A DNA stretch of 64,000 nucleotides from Vibrio lentus (GTDB taxonomy: Bacteria; Pseudomonadota; Gammaproteobacteria; Enterobacterales; Vibrionaceae). The stretch covers positions 29,923 to 93,922 of the forward strand of contig NZ_MCZK01000104.1 of NCBI RefSeq assembly GCF_002875945.1. The letters run 5' to 3'. The notes below the pieces were generated by a model, which did not search any database, was not told the origin of the DNA, and was given only the letters and a program-made list of their open reading frames with translations. The translations under genes and the position numbers were made by a program. Below are positions 1 through 10,966 of the stretch, one piece after another (position 1 is the first letter of the stretch; each line of letters opens with the position of its first letter).

Positions 1-85
1 AAGAACGAATTTTAACAAATCCAGACTTGTCACTCATAGGGGGTGGCAAGTATTATCATCGGCCGTTTATTAAAAAGGCTGTAAC

Positions 86-1657
86 ATGCGAGTTAAGTAC
101 AGCTGGGCTTTGGTACTACTACTTTCTGGTTGCCAATTAACTCAGTCAGAGAATCCAGACCAAGCTTCCGAGCAAACCAACACATCTCCTACTAAAGAAG
201 TTTCTCAAACGAACGTTTCATCAGAAGCGACCAAAGAAGAACCAAAAGTTGAAGCACCTGTCGTTACTCCACAAACACAAGAAGATGTTTGGAAACGTAT
301 TGCGATGCAACTTGAAATGGAAGTACCAGACCAAAAGAAGGTCGATTACTACCGAACTTGGTATCTAAAGCACCCTAGTCATCTAAAAACCGTCTCACAA
401 CGTGCTGAACCCTTCCTTTATCTGATCACAACTAAGATTGAAGAAAAAGGCTTACCACTAGAATTGGCATTGTTGCCGGTTGTAGAAAGTTCTTTCGATG
501 CGTTCGCCTACTCACATGGTAGTGCTGCAGGTCTATGGCAATTTATTTCAGGCACAGGCAAAGATTACGGGCTTGAACAGAACTTCTGGTACGACGGTCG
601 TCGTGATGTCGCCGCTTCTACTGATGCTGCATTGGATTTCCTATCAGACCTTAACAGACGTTTCGATGGCGATTGGAATCATGCCATTGCTGCCTATAAC
701 AGTGGCGGTGGTCGTGTAAGCAGTGCTATCCGCAAGAACAAGAAGCTGGGTAAGCCAATCGACTTCTTCTCTTTGGATTTACCAAAAGAGACCAGCAGCT
801 ACGTGCCTAAGCTACTTGCACTGGCTGACGTGATTGCCAACCAAGAAAAGTATGGCATCGACATTCCTGCAATCCCTAACAAGCCGGTATTGACTCTGGT
901 TAACCCAGACGAACAACTTGATCTGGCGATTGCGGCAAACTACGCAGGCATTCCGGTAAAAGAGCTGCAAGGCTATAACCCAGCTTATAACCAATGGGCG
1001 ACGGCACCAGAAAAGCATCAGCAATTATTGCTTCCTCTAAGCTCTGTTGAGAAGTTCAACAAAGAAGTGGCTTCCAATAAAGGCAAAGGCATGAAGTTGG
1101 TGCGTTATAAAGTGCAATCTGGCGATAGCATCAGCGTACTGGCGAGTAAATACAACACCACCAGCAAAGTGATTCGTTCTGCAAACGGGATGAGCAACAA
1201 CAATATCCGTATTGGTCAGCACCTACTTATCCCAACCTCAACCAAAGACGACAAAACGTACGCACTAAGCGCTTCAAACCGCCTAGCAAGCACACAGTCG
1301 AAGAGTCGTGGTCAATATAAGCTCAGCCATACGGTAAGAAGTGGTGACAGCCTATGGACGATTGCACGCGCAAATAAGGTATCTCACCAATCACTGGCTA
1401 AGTGGAATGGCATGGGACCACGTGACACACTGCGTATTGGTCAAGAACTGGTCATTTGGAAGAATGGTTCAGACGGTGCCATCATCCGTACTATCTTTTA
1501 TAACGTAAGATCGGGTGACACAGTCAGCGGTATTGCATCAAAGTTCAAAGTAAAAAGTGCAGATGTTGTAAAATGGAACACTTTGCAGAACAAAAAATAC
1601 CTACAGCCAGGACAAAAACTGAAGCTGTATGTTGATGTAACTAAGGTAAGTGTATGA
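86..1657 (+). CDS. mltD: Membrane-bound lytic murein transglycosylase D
   Basis: Lipoprotein that cleaves the glycan strands of peptidoglycan, forming 1,6-anhydro-muramic ends; acts at the inner face of the outer membrane. A signal peptide ends in the lipobox LLSGC with the lipidated Cys at residue 16. An SLT (family 1) catalytic domain follows; the motif PVVESSFD puts the catalytic Glu near residue 134, and GLWQFISGTG follows as in the family. Three LysM peptidoglycan-binding repeats lie at about residues 340-385, 415-458 and 471-517 (VQSGDS, VRSGDS, VRSGDT). The 523-residue length fits vibrio MltD. Its stop codon overlaps the start of the next gene (ATGA), so the two are probably co-translated. 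The upstream 85 bases hold its promoter region only. Confidence 0.95.
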   Translation: MRVKYSWALVLLLSGCQLTQSENPDQASEQTNTSPTKEVSQTNVSSEATKEEPKVEAPVVTPQTQEDVWKRIAMQLEMEVPDQKKVDYYRTWYLKHPSHLKTVSQRAEPFLYLITTKIEEKGLPLELALLPVVESSFDAFAYSHGSAAGLWQFISGTGKDYGLEQNFWYDGRRDVAASTDAALDFLSDLNRRFDGDWNHAIAAYNSGGGRVSSAIRKNKKLGKPIDFFSLDLPKETSSYVPKLLALADVIANQEKYGIDIPAIPNKPVLTLVNPDEQLDLAIAANYAGIPVKELQGYNPAYNQWATAPEKHQQLLLPLSSVEKFNKEVASNKGKGMKLVRYKVQSGDSISVLASKYNTTSKVIRSANGMSNNNIRIGQHLLIPTSTKDDKTYALSASNRLASTQSKSRGQYKLSHTVRSGDSLWTIARANKVSHQSLAKWNGMGPRDTLRIGQELVIWKNGSDGAIIRTIFYNVRSGDTVSGIASKFKVKSADVVKWNTLQNKKYLQPGQKLKLYVDVTKVSV

Positions 1658-2340
1658 ATCCGTCAAGTAACCCACTCGTCATGCTGTTGGATATTTTCCG
1701 AGCACCAACAGCTTGTTTCTTAGCGCTTTATCAGCGAAGTGCTTGGGGATGGCAACCCTACGTCGTATTAATACTCAGTCCATTTTTATTTTGGGGTGCC
1801 TATTTTTCGAATGTGGATTTTGCATGGTTGAGCGCAGAGCTGTCACAGCAACTCGCTCAAACTAACCCTGATCAATTGGCGTTACTTGACAGCAATACCC
1901 TACTCGCGAGTGAAATCATCAGCGATGTGTTTGGCCGAACGTTAACCATCGCTCTGTTGGCGTTCTGGTTTAACCTAGCAACCAAACCAAGCCAACATCA
2001 GCACAGTTACTGGCGATGGTTTGCAGCTTCATCTGTTGTGATGTTCCCGGCTGTTTTAGGTGACGTGGCGAGCTACGCAAGCCTTATACTCAAGCACGGA
2101 CATGTGATGAACTACGCTGCTGACTTGAACAGCTTAAACGGCTTAATCAAGTTACCGCTAACCAATGACTGGTCGCAGTTTGCTAGCTCATTACCACTAT
2201 TACTGCCATGGTACATCGTGCTGGGTTATGCCGCGGTATTAACATGGACTGAGTTTGAACGCGGGCAAGCGCTTGTGATTTCAGGCTTACCATGGGTTGG
2301 CTACTACCTAATCTGGGCGCTCTACATTTTAATATTTTAA
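1654..2340 (+). CDS. Yip1-family inner-membrane protein
   Basis: A 228-residue hydrophobic protein with about five predicted membrane segments (roughly residues 33-50, 90-108, 123-150, 182-202 and 208-226). The arrangement and opening (LLDIFRAPTACFLALYQRS) resemble bacterial Yip1-domain proteins, whose biochemical role is unknown. The start overlaps the mltD stop codon by four bases, so it is translationally coupled to a peptidoglycan hydrolase; a role in the envelope is an inference from that alone. Confidence 0.75.
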   Translation: MNPSSNPLVMLLDIFRAPTACFLALYQRSAWGWQPYVVLILSPFLFWGAYFSNVDFAWLSAELSQQLAQTNPDQLALLDSNTLLASEIISDVFGRTLTIALLAFWFNLATKPSQHQHSYWRWFAASSVVMFPAVLGDVASYASLILKHGHVMNYAADLNSLNGLIKLPLTNDWSQFASSLPLLLPWYIVLGYAAVLTWTEFERGQALVISGLPWVGYYLIWALYILIF

Positions 2341-2352
2341 GTTGAAGAGATA

Positions 2353-2376
2353 AGGCTAGCGAAAACTCTCTAGCCT
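2353..2376 (+). terminator. Probable terminator after the mltD operon
   Basis: A 7-bp stem AGGCTAG / CTAGCCT followed by ATTTATT lies 12 bases after the Yip1 stop codon. The T-tract is weak. The next 100 bases contain short imperfect repeats of ATAGCT/ATAACT type and no gene. Confidence 0.55.
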
Positions 2377-2477
2377 ATTTATTCCATTGCTTATTACCAA
2401 AAATAACCACAGGGCGAATGGCAAATAGCTAAGATCCAATAACTAATAGCCAGTAGCTGATAACTGATAGCTTCTTA

Positions 2478-3320
2478 CTATTTAGCCTTAAAGGTCACTC
2501 GCATAGGGTTATGATCAGAAGCGTCCGTGATGGGCGCTTTTGCTTTTTCTACTTCTAAGCCACGATAAAACACATGGTCTAGTACCAAACCCGTAATAAA
2601 TTGGGTGCGGTTATCGGGTTCAAAAGCGACCTCTTTCAAGCCTACCTTTTCCAGTTCAGTTTTTAATACAGAAAAGCGCGCCTCACTCCAACTGTTAAAG
2701 TCGCCAGCAAAAACGACAGGCCCACGATATTGCTGCAGGTTATCAGTCAAGCTCTCGAGTTGAGCTTCGTAATCTTCAGTACCAAACGTAAAGTTCACCG
2801 CGTGGATATTGATGACCGCTAGCTCTTCACCATTACTCAATTGATAACGAGACCAAAGTGCCGATTTGGGCAGTTGAAGCCAAGGCTCTTCATGAGTATA
2901 AGCACAAGCTTCGATCGGCAAATGTGTCGCTAGATTGAGTACACCAGCACTTTGCTCAAAGGCTTCGAACGCATTCACTCGAGTACTTCCCCACTGGCCA
3001 CTGGTCACCCATTGGCGAAGCCCTTCTGTCATACTCGCTTCTTGCAGTAAGACTAGATCGCTTCCTGCCGAGAGTTTATTTAACTCACTCTGCCAGTTAC
3101 TGCGGTTTTGCTTGTATATATTCCACACGGTGAGGCTCAACCCGTCAGACACATCAATCGCCTTCGGTTTCGAGTTTTGGTAGCAGCTATAGATATCGTT
3201 ACTGGTGTTTTGAGAGGAAGTGATCAGATTGGGTTTATTCGGGATCACGAAGATAAGATGAAAACTAGCAACAGCAAGTGTTATCAAGACTGCGATAACA
3301 ATGATGGTTTTCTTAAACAT
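2478..3320 (-). CDS. Endonuclease/exonuclease/phosphatase family protein
   Basis: A 280-residue protein of the EEP (DNase I-like) metal-dependent phosphoesterase fold. Visible motifs are DLVLLQEAS (metal-binding Glu), VFAGDFNSWSE and the C-terminal SDHNPM (catalytic Asp-His). A hydrophobic N-terminus (MFKKTIIVIAVLITLAVASF) suggests it is anchored in the membrane or exported. The reading frame is open for another 61 codons upstream, but that part runs over the glnB terminator and into glnB on the same strand, so I start at the ATG at 3320. The substrate (nucleic acid, phospholipid or other phosphoester) cannot be told from sequence. Confidence 0.8.
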   Translation of the reverse strand: MFKKTIIVIAVLITLAVASFHLIFVIPNKPNLITSSQNTSNDIYSCYQNSKPKAIDVSDGLSLTVWNIYKQNRSNWQSELNKLSAGSDLVLLQEASMTEGLRQWVTSGQWGSTRVNAFEAFEQSAGVLNLATHLPIEACAYTHEEPWLQLPKSALWSRYQLSNGEELAVINIHAVNFTFGTEDYEAQLESLTDNLQQYRGPVVFAGDFNSWSEARFSVLKTELEKVGLKEVAFEPDNRTQFITGLVLDHVFYRGLEVEKAKAPITDASDHNPMRVTFKAK

Positions 3321-3341
3321 ACAGCACCCTACCAGAAATGA

Positions 3342-3366
3342 AAAAGGAGCGATAAACGCTCCTTTT
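3342..3366 (-). terminator. Rho-independent terminator of glnB
   Basis: Ten-bp stem AAAAGGAGCG / CGCTCCTTTT with a 5-base loop, followed on the minus strand by TTTTTC. It lies 15 bases past the glnB stop and ends that transcript before the EEP gene. Confidence 0.85.
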
Positions 3367-3381
3367 AGGGTAATAGTTTTT

Positions 3382-3729
<348 letters not shown>

Positions 3730-3785
3730 TTAAACTGTGCGAATGGCTCATTATCGGTTAGCTATAGTAAACATTCAATGAAAAA

Positions 3786-3809
3786 AGCCAGAGCTTTAAA
3801 GCTCTGGCT
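3786..3809 (-). terminator. Rho-independent terminator of the cytochrome c gene
   Basis: Perfect palindrome AGCCAGAGCTTTAAAGCTCTGGCT followed on the minus strand by TTTTTTC, between the cytochrome stop codon and glnB. Confidence 0.85.
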
Positions 3810-3850
3810 CGAAATTTATCATCTTGTTTAATCAGCGCTTTGAGAAGGTT

Positions 3851-4162
3851 TTACTTAAGGCTTGCGTAGTAAGCAGCTAGATTCGCGATATCTTCATCAC
3901 TCAACATGGAAGCTTGAGCCTGCATTACAGCAGCCAAACCGCCGGTGCGCTGGCCGTTCTTGTATGCGTTAATTGATGAAGCGATGTATTGCTCGTTTTG
4001 ACCTTTAAGGTTTGGGTAACCTGGGATCACTGCGATACCGTCTGCACCATGACATGCTGCACAGATTGCTGCTTTAGCTTGACCCGCAGCAACATCACCC
4101 GCCAGAGCGTTACCACTCAATAGTCCAAATCCAAGAACTAATCCTAGTGTAATTTTCTTCAT
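3851..4162 (-). CDS. Small class I cytochrome c (c553/c5-like)
   Basis: A 103-residue periplasmic mono-haem cytochrome. A Sec signal peptide [21 protein letters not shown] precedes the mature protein beginning [10 protein letters not shown]. The haem-binding motif CAACH follows, and the C-terminal helix [14 protein letters not shown] is typical of the family. The axial methionine is probably in the stretch [10 protein letters not shown]. Start chosen at the ATG at 4162, with a GGA seven bases upstream; an ATG four codons earlier is possible. It likely shuttles electrons between the bc1 complex and a terminal oxidase or reductase, but the partner is not in this window. Confidence 0.85.
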   Translation of the reverse strand: MKKITLGLVLGFGLLSGNALAGDVAAGQAKAAICAACHGADGIAVIPGYPNLKGQNEQYIASSINAYKNGQRTGGLAAVMQAQASMLSDEDIANLAAYYASLK

Positions 4163-4220
4163 TGCATATTCCATTAATTATTTTTATTAAAGTGACGTCG
4201 AATTGTGACACAAACTTTTT

Positions 4221-5576
4221 TTACTTGCTCCAAAGCGCTTCACAATCTTGACCTTCGTAGTTTTTATCTACGAATAAGCCCATAACAGCGATCACTCGAT
4301 CGCCATCCATTAATATTGGCGTTCTGCGTCGTAACCAACTGGGTACTTGGTATTCTTGAAAGAGCTTCTTAAGCTTTCTGCTATGCCCTCGCCCAACAGG
4401 ATGAGCCGAGAGCCCTTCAGGGTTAAAGATGACTCGTAGTGCTCCTTGAACACCCGTCAGGCTAAAACTTTGCGCATCACGGCTGTTAGTAACAGCATCA
4501 CTCGTCACTGACTTTAAGTGGATTATTCCTAAGCCATCTGGCAACTCTAAGTTATCTCCAATCGAGAGGCCACTTTGCCAATCGGATAAATCTTTAGTCT
4601 GTCTCACTAGATAGAGCTGATGATTAAAGCGTCTAACTTCGGCATCATTCAACACCAACTTAGGGTTGGCGTCCGTCTGAGCGCATGCGACTTCATCCCA
4701 CATAAGCTTGAGCTGTTTTTGACTCGGCATCGATTGCTTACAGTGGCTAAGCCACATTCTTATCAGTCGTGCTCGTAGTAAATCAGAATGCTTAGATAAT
4801 GCCTCGATGCTTAAGCTTTGGCTTTCATTGCTACTTAGTGCTTTCTGGAAATGTGATTCAAGCAACTCATCGAGCAGTAACTCTTGCTCTGCGCAAAGCT
4901 GAGCACTGCGACTGACCGATTCCCGAAAGCTTGGCCAGCGTTCTGTTAATGTTGGCGCGACTTGATGACGAATGAAATTCCGATCAAAGCGCAGATCCTG
5001 ATTACTCTCATCTTCGACCCAAGTTAAGCCCATATCGCGCGCAGACTTTTCAATATCCGATCGAGTCACCGACAACAAAGGTCTCACAATGAACGCTTCT
5101 CCAAATGGCATCACTTGAGCCATTGAAGAGAGTCCTTTCGGGCCACTGCCACGTTTTAACGCCAACAAGAAAGTCTCAAGTTGGTCGTCAATGTGTTGAC
5201 CTGTAACAAGCACATCACCCTGTCGGATGTGTTGCTGAAAAGCTTGGTATCGAGCAACTCGAGCAAGCTTTTCAACGCTCTCACCACTGTTGATATCCAG
5301 CGATACCCTTTCTACTGCTAACGAAACAGACAAAGCATCACACCACGCTTGGCATTGATTCGCCCAGCAATCTGCATTGTCGCTTAGCCCATGGTGAACA
5401 TGTACCGCACGACACTCAATGTTATGCGTTTGCGCGAACTGCGCCGCTAACTCTAACAATACTCGCGAATCAACACCGCCACTAAAAGCCACGATCAACC
5501 GACTAGGCTTGAGTGCGCTTTGATGAAGTACCGATGTGAAGGTTTCGATTAAGTGAGTCATGAGCGAGTGAACCAT
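4221..5576 (-). CDS. tilS: tRNA(Ile)-lysidine synthetase
   Basis: Converts C34 of tRNA-Ile(CAU) to lysidine using ATP and lysine, so that the tRNA reads AUA. The N-type PP-loop ATP-binding motif SGGVDS is at residues 32-37, followed by the family motif RAVHVHHGLS and GQHIDDQLETFLLALKRGSG. The C-terminal domains with RRRTP and GHSRKLKKLFQE are present. Length 451 (E. coli 432). The start is uncertain: two ATGs lie five codons apart (5576 and 5561), neither with a good ribosome binding site. It follows accA by 109 bases with a terminator between, the usual gamma-proteobacterial order. Confidence 0.93.
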   Translation of the reverse strand: MVHSLMTHLIETFTSVLHQSALKPSRLIVAFSGGVDSRVLLELAAQFAQTHNIECRAVHVHHGLSDNADCWANQCQAWCDALSVSLAVERVSLDINSGESVEKLARVARYQAFQQHIRQGDVLVTGQHIDDQLETFLLALKRGSGPKGLSSMAQVMPFGEAFIVRPLLSVTRSDIEKSARDMGLTWVEDESNQDLRFDRNFIRHQVAPTLTERWPSFRESVSRSAQLCAEQELLLDELLESHFQKALSSNESQSLSIEALSKHSDLLRARLIRMWLSHCKQSMPSQKQLKLMWDEVACAQTDANPKLVLNDAEVRRFNHQLYLVRQTKDLSDWQSGLSIGDNLELPDGLGIIHLKSVTSDAVTNSRDAQSFSLTGVQGALRVIFNPEGLSAHPVGRGHSRKLKKLFQEYQVPSWLRRRTPILMDGDRVIAVMGLFVDKNYEGQDCEALWSK

Positions 5577-5611
5577 GAGAGTAGGTTTGAAGGGATAATA
5601 TTTTAATAATA

Positions 5612-5641
5612 AAAAAGGGTTGGCACTGAGTCCAACCCTTT
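5612..5641 (-). terminator. Rho-independent terminator after accA
   Basis: Stem AAAGGGTTGG / CCAACCCTTT with an 8-base loop and TTTTTTATT following on the minus strand. It separates accA from tilS, so tilS either has its own promoter or depends on read-through. Confidence 0.85.
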
Positions 5642-5685
5642 CATCATCTTGTTACTTGAAGCTGCCTCATTTCAAGGCATGCTTA

Positions 5686-6645
5686 TCAGCAGTAACCGTA
5701 GCTCATTAGGCGTTGGTAACGACGCTCAAGTAGTGCTTCGTTATCAAACTGCTCTAGCTCTTCTAGCTGTTTAACTAGCATGTCTTTCATGTTCTGAGCC
5801 GTTTGTACTGGATCGCGATGCGCGCCACCTAGAGGCTCAGGAATGATTTCGTCGATAAGCTCAAGATCTTTCAGACGAGGAGCAACTAGGCCCATCGCTT
5901 CAGCAGCTTGTGGTGCTTTATCTGAATCACGCCACAAGATTGAAGCACAACCTTCTGGAGAGATTACTGAGTACGTAGAGTACTGAAGCATGTTCACGTA
6001 ATCGCCAACACCAATCGCTAGTGCACCACCTGAACCGCCTTCACCAACAACGTTACAGATAACTGGCACAGATAGGCCAGCCATAACTTTAAGGTTCTTT
6101 GCGATAGCTTCAGATTGACCACGTTCTTCAGCACCAACACCTGGATATGCACCCGCTGTGTCGATGAAAGTAATGATTGGCATGTTGAAACGCTCAGCTG
6201 TTTCCATTAGGCGAAGTGCCTTACGGTAACCTTCTGGCTTTGGCATACCAAAGTTACGAATCACTTTTTCTTTAGTCTCACGACCTTTCTGGTGACCAAT
6301 AACCATAACAGGACGACCATTTAGACGAGCCATACCACCCACAATTGCTTTGTCGTCAGCGAAAGCGCGATCGCCCGCCATCTCTTCAAATTCTGTGAAG
6401 GCATGCTCCAGGTAATCTTTGGTGTACGGACGTTGCGGGTGACGAGCAAGTTGAGCTACTTGCCATGCACCTAGGTCACTAAAGATTTTCTGTTTAAGCT
6501 CTAAGCTTTTTTTCTCTAGTTGTTCAATTTCTTTGTCTAGATCTACCGCTGTGTCACCACCGTGACGTGAAACGTCACGTAGCGCTTCGATTTTTGCTTC
6601 AAGTTCAGCGATAGGCTTTTCAAATTCTAGAAAGTTCAGGCTCAT
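5686..6645 (-). CDS. accA: Acetyl-CoA carboxylase carboxyltransferase, alpha subunit
   Basis: Alpha subunit of the carboxyltransferase that moves CO2 from biotin to acetyl-CoA, the first committed step of fatty-acid synthesis. The protein has 319 residues, exactly the E. coli length, beginning [20 protein letters not shown]. Crotonase-fold motifs include [18 protein letters not shown] and [15 protein letters not shown], which forms the oxyanion hole. It lies 45 bases after dnaE in the conserved dnaE-accA arrangement. The biotin carrier and carboxylase subunits are elsewhere. Confidence 0.97.
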   Translation of the reverse strand: MSLNFLEFEKPIAELEAKIEALRDVSRHGGDTAVDLDKEIEQLEKKSLELKQKIFSDLGAWQVAQLARHPQRPYTKDYLEHAFTEFEEMAGDRAFADDKAIVGGMARLNGRPVMVIGHQKGRETKEKVIRNFGMPKPEGYRKALRLMETAERFNMPIITFIDTAGAYPGVGAEERGQSEAIAKNLKVMAGLSVPVICNVVGEGGSGGALAIGVGDYVNMLQYSTYSVISPEGCASILWRDSDKAPQAAEAMGLVAPRLKDLELIDEIIPEPLGGAHRDPVQTAQNMKDMLVKQLEELEQFDNEALLERRYQRLMSYGYC

Positions 6646-6690
6646 CTATGAATCCTTGTTGATTCAGCTCCACAATCATGGAGCTAAATT

Positions 6691-9600
6691 TTAGTTAAAT
6701 TCGAGTTCTACTTGGCTATTTCCAAGCAGCTGTTTTAATTCGTCTAGTAATGTATCACTTGGCGTCACACGCCATTCTGTGCCCAATGTTAACCGCGCTC
6801 TAGCGTCGGCACGCTGGTAGTATACATTGACTGGGACCGTTCCGGCTCTATAAGGTTCTAAGATTTGACTAAAGCGTTCAAAAAATTGACCATTAATTTG
6901 GGATTGGTCGATAGATATCGACACCCCACGAGCATATTTCTCACGGGCGCTTCCTAAGTCCATGACCTCGCGCGCGGACATTTTAAGCCCACCATTGAAA
7001 TCATCAAAGCTGACCTGTCCAGAAACGACCACTATTTTATCTTTTTCGAGCAATTCAGCGTAACGATCAAGTGCATCCGAGAACAACATCACTTCCATTC
7101 GCCCCGATCGGTCGTCGAGGGTCATCAAACCAATTCGAGTTCCGCGCTTCGTGGTCATTACCCTAGCAGCAATTACTAAGCCTGCAATCGTTAATGACTG
7201 GTCACGACGAGTTGGCGTGGCATCTTTCAAGCGACAGCTGGTGTATTTCGCGAGTTCTTTAATGTAAGCGTTAACCGGGTGACCCGTTAAATACAAGCCC
7301 AGAGTTTCACGTTCACCTTCAAGCCAAACCTTTTCAGGCCACTTCGGTACTTGGGTGTACTTGTGTTCCACCTCTTCCGGAGCATCAGTCAAAACACCAA
7401 ACATATCCGATTGACCAAAAGACTCAGCGTGGTGATGTTGGCTTGCCGCCTTAACCGCATCTTTCAATGAGGCCATCATCGCTGCTCGGTGAGGACCTAA
7501 TCTATCTAAGGCGCCCGACAGAATCAACTTTTCGATAACACGCTTGTTCACTTTTTTCAGATCAAGTCGTGCACAGAAGTCGAACAAGTCTTTAAAGTAA
7601 CCGCCCTTGTTACGCGCTTCAATAATGGCTTCAATTGGGCCTTCACCCACCCCTTTAATCGCACCGATACCATAAACAATCGCGCCATCTTCATCGACAT
7701 TAAAGCGGTATAAACCAGAGTTAATATCAGGTGGAAGGAGCTTGAGCTTCATACGGAAACATTCATCGACAAGGCCAATAACCTTCTCGGTGTTATCCAT
7801 ATCCGCGGTCATTACTGCCGCCATGAATTCTGCAGGGTAATGCGTTTTGAGCCATAGTGTTTGATAAGAAACCAGTGCGTATGCAGCCGAGTGAGATTTG
7901 TTAAAGCCGTAGCCCGCAAACTTCTCTACCAAGTCAAAGATCTTCATGGACAGTTCGCCATCAACACCATTAGCTTCAGCACCTTCTTTGAAGGTACCGC
8001 GCTGTTTTGCCATCTCTTCAGGCTTTTTCTTACCCATCGCACGACGCAGCATGTCGGCTCCACCAAGCGTATAACCCGCAAGGATCTGAGCGATTTGCAT
8101 TACCTGTTCTTGATACAGAATGATGCCGTAAGTCGGTTCTAATGTTTCTTTTAACGATTCGTGTTGCCACGTTTCATCAGGGTAAGATACCGCCTCTCGT
8201 CCGTGTTTACGGTCGATAAAGTTATCTACCATGCCTGATTGCAGAGGGCCCGGACGGAACAAGGCCACCAATGCGATGATATCTTCAAAACAGTCGGGCT
8301 GTAGACGCTTGATCAGGTCTTTCATACCGCGAGATTCCAGCTGGAATACCGCCGTCGTTTCAGAGTTTTGTAATAAGTTAAATGAGGCTTGATCATCCAG
8401 AGGAATCGATTCGATACGAACCGGAGCCTTACCCTCTTTAGCCAAACGCGGGTTCACTAGGCCTAACGCCCAGTCGATGATTGTTAGTGTACGTAGACCC
8501 AAGAAGTCGAACTTAACCAAGCCTGCAGTTTCTACGTCATTCTTATCGAATTGCGTTACCGGGAAGTTACCTTCCGCATCGGCATAGATAGGTGCAAAGT
8601 CGGTAATCGTGGTGGGTGAGATTACAACACCACCCGCGTGTTTACCGGCGTTTCGCGTACAACCTTCTAGGATGCGACACTTATCAATCAGCTCACGAAC
8701 TTCTTCATCACCATCATAGAGTTCAGGTAAGGCAGGCTCAGCGAGGAATGCTTTCTCTAACGTCATACCCGGATCAGGCGGAACCAGTTTAGAAATTCGG
8801 TCAACAAAACCAAATGGGTGGCCTAACACACGACCTACATCTCGGATTACCGCTTTCGCCGCCATGGTACCAAAGGTGATGATCTGAGATACCGCATCAC
8901 GACCGTACATTTCAGCAACGTGGTCGATAACTTGGTCACGCTTATCCATACAGAAGTCGATATCGAAATCGGGCATGGATACACGTTCTGGGTTCAAGAA
9001 ACGTTCGAAAAGTAGATCGTATTCAAGTGGATCGAGATCGGTGATATCCAATGCGTAAGCCACCAAAGAACCGGCACCAGAACCACGACCAGGACCTACT
9101 GGCACGTCGTTATCTTTTGACCATTGGATGAATTCCATTACGATCAAGAAGTAACCTGGGAAACCCATGTTGTTGACAACTTCAAGTTCGATCTTGAGTC
9201 GCTCATCGTATTCAGGTCTGCGTTCAGCACGAACTTTCTCATCAGGAAATAGGAATGCTAAACGTCGCTCAAGGCCTTCTTCTGATTTCTTAATCAGGAA
9301 GTCTTCAATCGCCAAACCTTCGGTCGGGAAGTTAGGCAAGAAGTATTCGCCTAATCGAACGGTGACATTACAACGCTTAGCGATCTCAACACTGTTTTCC
9401 AGAGCTTCAGGAATGTCTGAGAAAAGCTCACACATCTCTTCTTCGCTACGGAGGTACTGTTGTGGACTGTAGTTTTTCGGTCGACGTGGATCGACCATGG
9501 TAAAGCCATCGTGAATCGCCACACGGATTTCATGGGCGTCAAACAAGTCTTCAGAAATAAATACCACTTCGTTGGTCGCGACAACTGGCAGGTCTTCTTG

Positions 9601-10170
9601 CTCGGCCAGTTCCAGCGCAAAGTGCAGATAAGACTCTTCATCCGGACGCCCAGTACGGATCAGCTCCAGATAAAATCGGTCGGCAAAGTGTGTTTTGTAA
9701 AACTCGACACTACTTGTAACCAACTCACGGTTGCCTTTTAGCAACGCCTTACCAATCTCACCTTCTTTCGCACCCGATAAAAGAATCAGGCCTTCGGCAT
9801 GTTCAATCAGCCACTCTTTATCAATCACTGGTTGATGCTGTACATGGCCGCGAAGGTAAGCTTTTGAAATCAATAACGTTAGGTTGTTGTAACCTTTGTT
9901 ACTCGTTGCAATAACGGTGAGTTTAGTCAGTTCGTCGCCAAACTCAGGAGATTGCATCAGGAAGTCAGCACCAATAATGGGTTTAATCCCGCACCCGTGG
10001 GCAGTACCGTAGAACTTCACCAAACCACATAGGTTAGTAAAGTCGGTCAGTGCTAGTGCGGGCATACCCATCTCAGCAACTTTCTTAACAAGTGGTGGTA
10101 CCTTTGACAGGCCATCCACCATAGAAAAGTCACTGTGTACGCGAAGGTGAACAAATTTTGGATCTGACAT
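6691..10170 (-). CDS. dnaE: DNA polymerase III, alpha subunit
   Basis: Replicative polymerase of the C family, 1,159 residues (E. coli 1,160). Starts [20 protein letters not shown], the PHP domain. The palm domain carries the catalytic aspartates in SMPDFDIDF (near residue 400) and a third Asp in [15 protein letters not shown]. The tandem helix-hairpin-helix region lies around residues 830-880, the beta-clamp-binding peptide QSDMFGV near residue 920, and an OB domain beyond 990 ([18 protein letters not shown]). A good ribosome binding site (CAGGAAAA) precedes the ATG. It lies between rnhB and accA, the usual order. Confidence 0.97.
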   Translation of the reverse strand: MSDPKFVHLRVHSDFSMVDGLSKVPPLVKKVAEMGMPALALTDFTNLCGLVKFYGTAHGCGIKPIIGADFLMQSPEFGDELTKLTVIATSNKGYNNLTLLISKAYLRGHVQHQPVIDKEWLIEHAEGLILLSGAKEGEIGKALLKGNRELVTSSVEFYKTHFADRFYLELIRTGRPDEESYLHFALELAEQEDLPVVATNEVVFISEDLFDAHEIRVAIHDGFTMVDPRRPKNYSPQQYLRSEEEMCELFSDIPEALENSVEIAKRCNVTVRLGEYFLPNFPTEGLAIEDFLIKKSEEGLERRLAFLFPDEKVRAERRPEYDERLKIELEVVNNMGFPGYFLIVMEFIQWSKDNDVPVGPGRGSGAGSLVAYALDITDLDPLEYDLLFERFLNPERVSMPDFDIDFCMDKRDQVIDHVAEMYGRDAVSQIITFGTMAAKAVIRDVGRVLGHPFGFVDRISKLVPPDPGMTLEKAFLAEPALPELYDGDEEVRELIDKCRILEGCTRNAGKHAGGVVISPTTITDFAPIYADAEGNFPVTQFDKNDVETAGLVKFDFLGLRTLTIIDWALGLVNPRLAKEGKAPVRIESIPLDDQASFNLLQNSETTAVFQLESRGMKDLIKRLQPDCFEDIIALVALFRPGPLQSGMVDNFIDRKHGREAVSYPDETWQHESLKETLEPTYGIILYQEQVMQIAQILAGYTLGGADMLRRAMGKKKPEEMAKQRGTFKEGAEANGVDGELSMKIFDLVEKFAGYGFNKSHSAAYALVSYQTLWLKTHYPAEFMAAVMTADMDNTEKVIGLVDECFRMKLKLLPPDINSGLYRFNVDEDGAIVYGIGAIKGVGEGPIEAIIEARNKGGYFKDLFDFCARLDLKKVNKRVIEKLILSGALDRLGPHRAAMMASLKDAVKAASQHHHAESFGQSDMFGVLTDAPEEVEHKYTQVPKWPEKVWLEGERETLGLYLTGHPVNAYIKELAKYTSCRLKDATPTRRDQSLTIAGLVIAARVMTTKRGTRIGLMTLDDRSGRMEVMLFSDALDRYAELLEKDKIVVVSGQVSFDDFNGGLKMSAREVMDLGSAREKYARGVSISIDQSQINGQFFERFSQILEPYRAGTVPVNVYYQRADARARLTLGTEWRVTPSDTLLDELKQLLGNSQVELEFN

Positions 10171-10312
10171 TATTTTTCCTGAGTTCTAGACGTGAGCCTA
10201 GGATTACAACTGGATGTATTCTATTTTTTTCTACTGCAAGTAGGCAACTTTATTCGATAGCCGGCTCCAATCAATAGGAAGCCAGAGCAATATAAAGTTT
10301 ACTCAACGCACT

Positions 10313-10936
10313 CTAATCAATACCAAGAACACGTTTTACTGGTTTAAAGCTTTTGCGGTAATGCTCAGTTACACCATGTTTTTCAATCGCTTCGAAATGC
10401 GCCTTGGTCGGGTAACCTTTATGTTGAGCAAAACCAAACTCAGGATGAAGTTTATCAAGTTCTTCCATCTCTTGGTCACGAACCACTTTAGCGATGATAG
10501 ACGCTGCGCTGATTTCAGCAACTCGCAAGTCCCCTTTCACAATCGCCAAACCATCCATAGGTAATTCTGGAACACGGTTACCATCGATCAGAGCCATGTC
10601 TGGCTGAATGCTCAGCCCCGCAATGGCACGCTGCATCGCTACCATGGTTGCTTGTAGAATATTTAACTCATCAATTTCTTGCGGAGAGCAACGACCAACC
10701 GACCATGCCAGCGCTTTCTCTTTTATCTCAGGAAGCAACGCAAGACGTTTCTTCTCTGACAATTTTTTTGAGTCGTTTAAGCCTTTAATAGGGTTATTAG
10801 GGTCGAGGATAACGGCCGCAGTCACGACATCACCAACTAAAGGGCCACGACCCACTTCATCCACACCAGCAAACAACTGGTAACCTTGAGGGTATTCAAA
10901 CGGAGGAAGCTCTTTTTTCTCTTTTACTGCCATCAT
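10313..10936 (-). CDS. rnhB: Ribonuclease HII
   Basis: Cuts the RNA strand of RNA-DNA hybrids, including single ribonucleotides in DNA. The 207 residues include the signature [17 protein letters not shown], which holds the catalytic Asp-Glu pair, then [10 protein letters not shown] and ALIDGNRVP with the third acidic residue. Two adjacent ATG codons (10936 and 10933) could serve as start; AGAG lies just upstream. The gene begins 30 bases after lpxB, as in the conserved lpxB-rnhB-dnaE order. Confidence 0.95.
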   Translation of the reverse strand: MMAVKEKKELPPFEYPQGYQLFAGVDEVGRGPLVGDVVTAAVILDPNNPIKGLNDSKKLSEKKRLALLPEIKEKALAWSVGRCSPQEIDELNILQATMVAMQRAIAGLSIQPDMALIDGNRVPELPMDGLAIVKGDLRVAEISAASIIAKVVRDQEMEELDKLHPEFGFAQHKGYPTKAHFEAIEKHGVTEHYRKSFKPVKRVLGID

Positions 10937-10966
10937 TATTCTCTTCGTGTTCTGTAAACAAGCGTT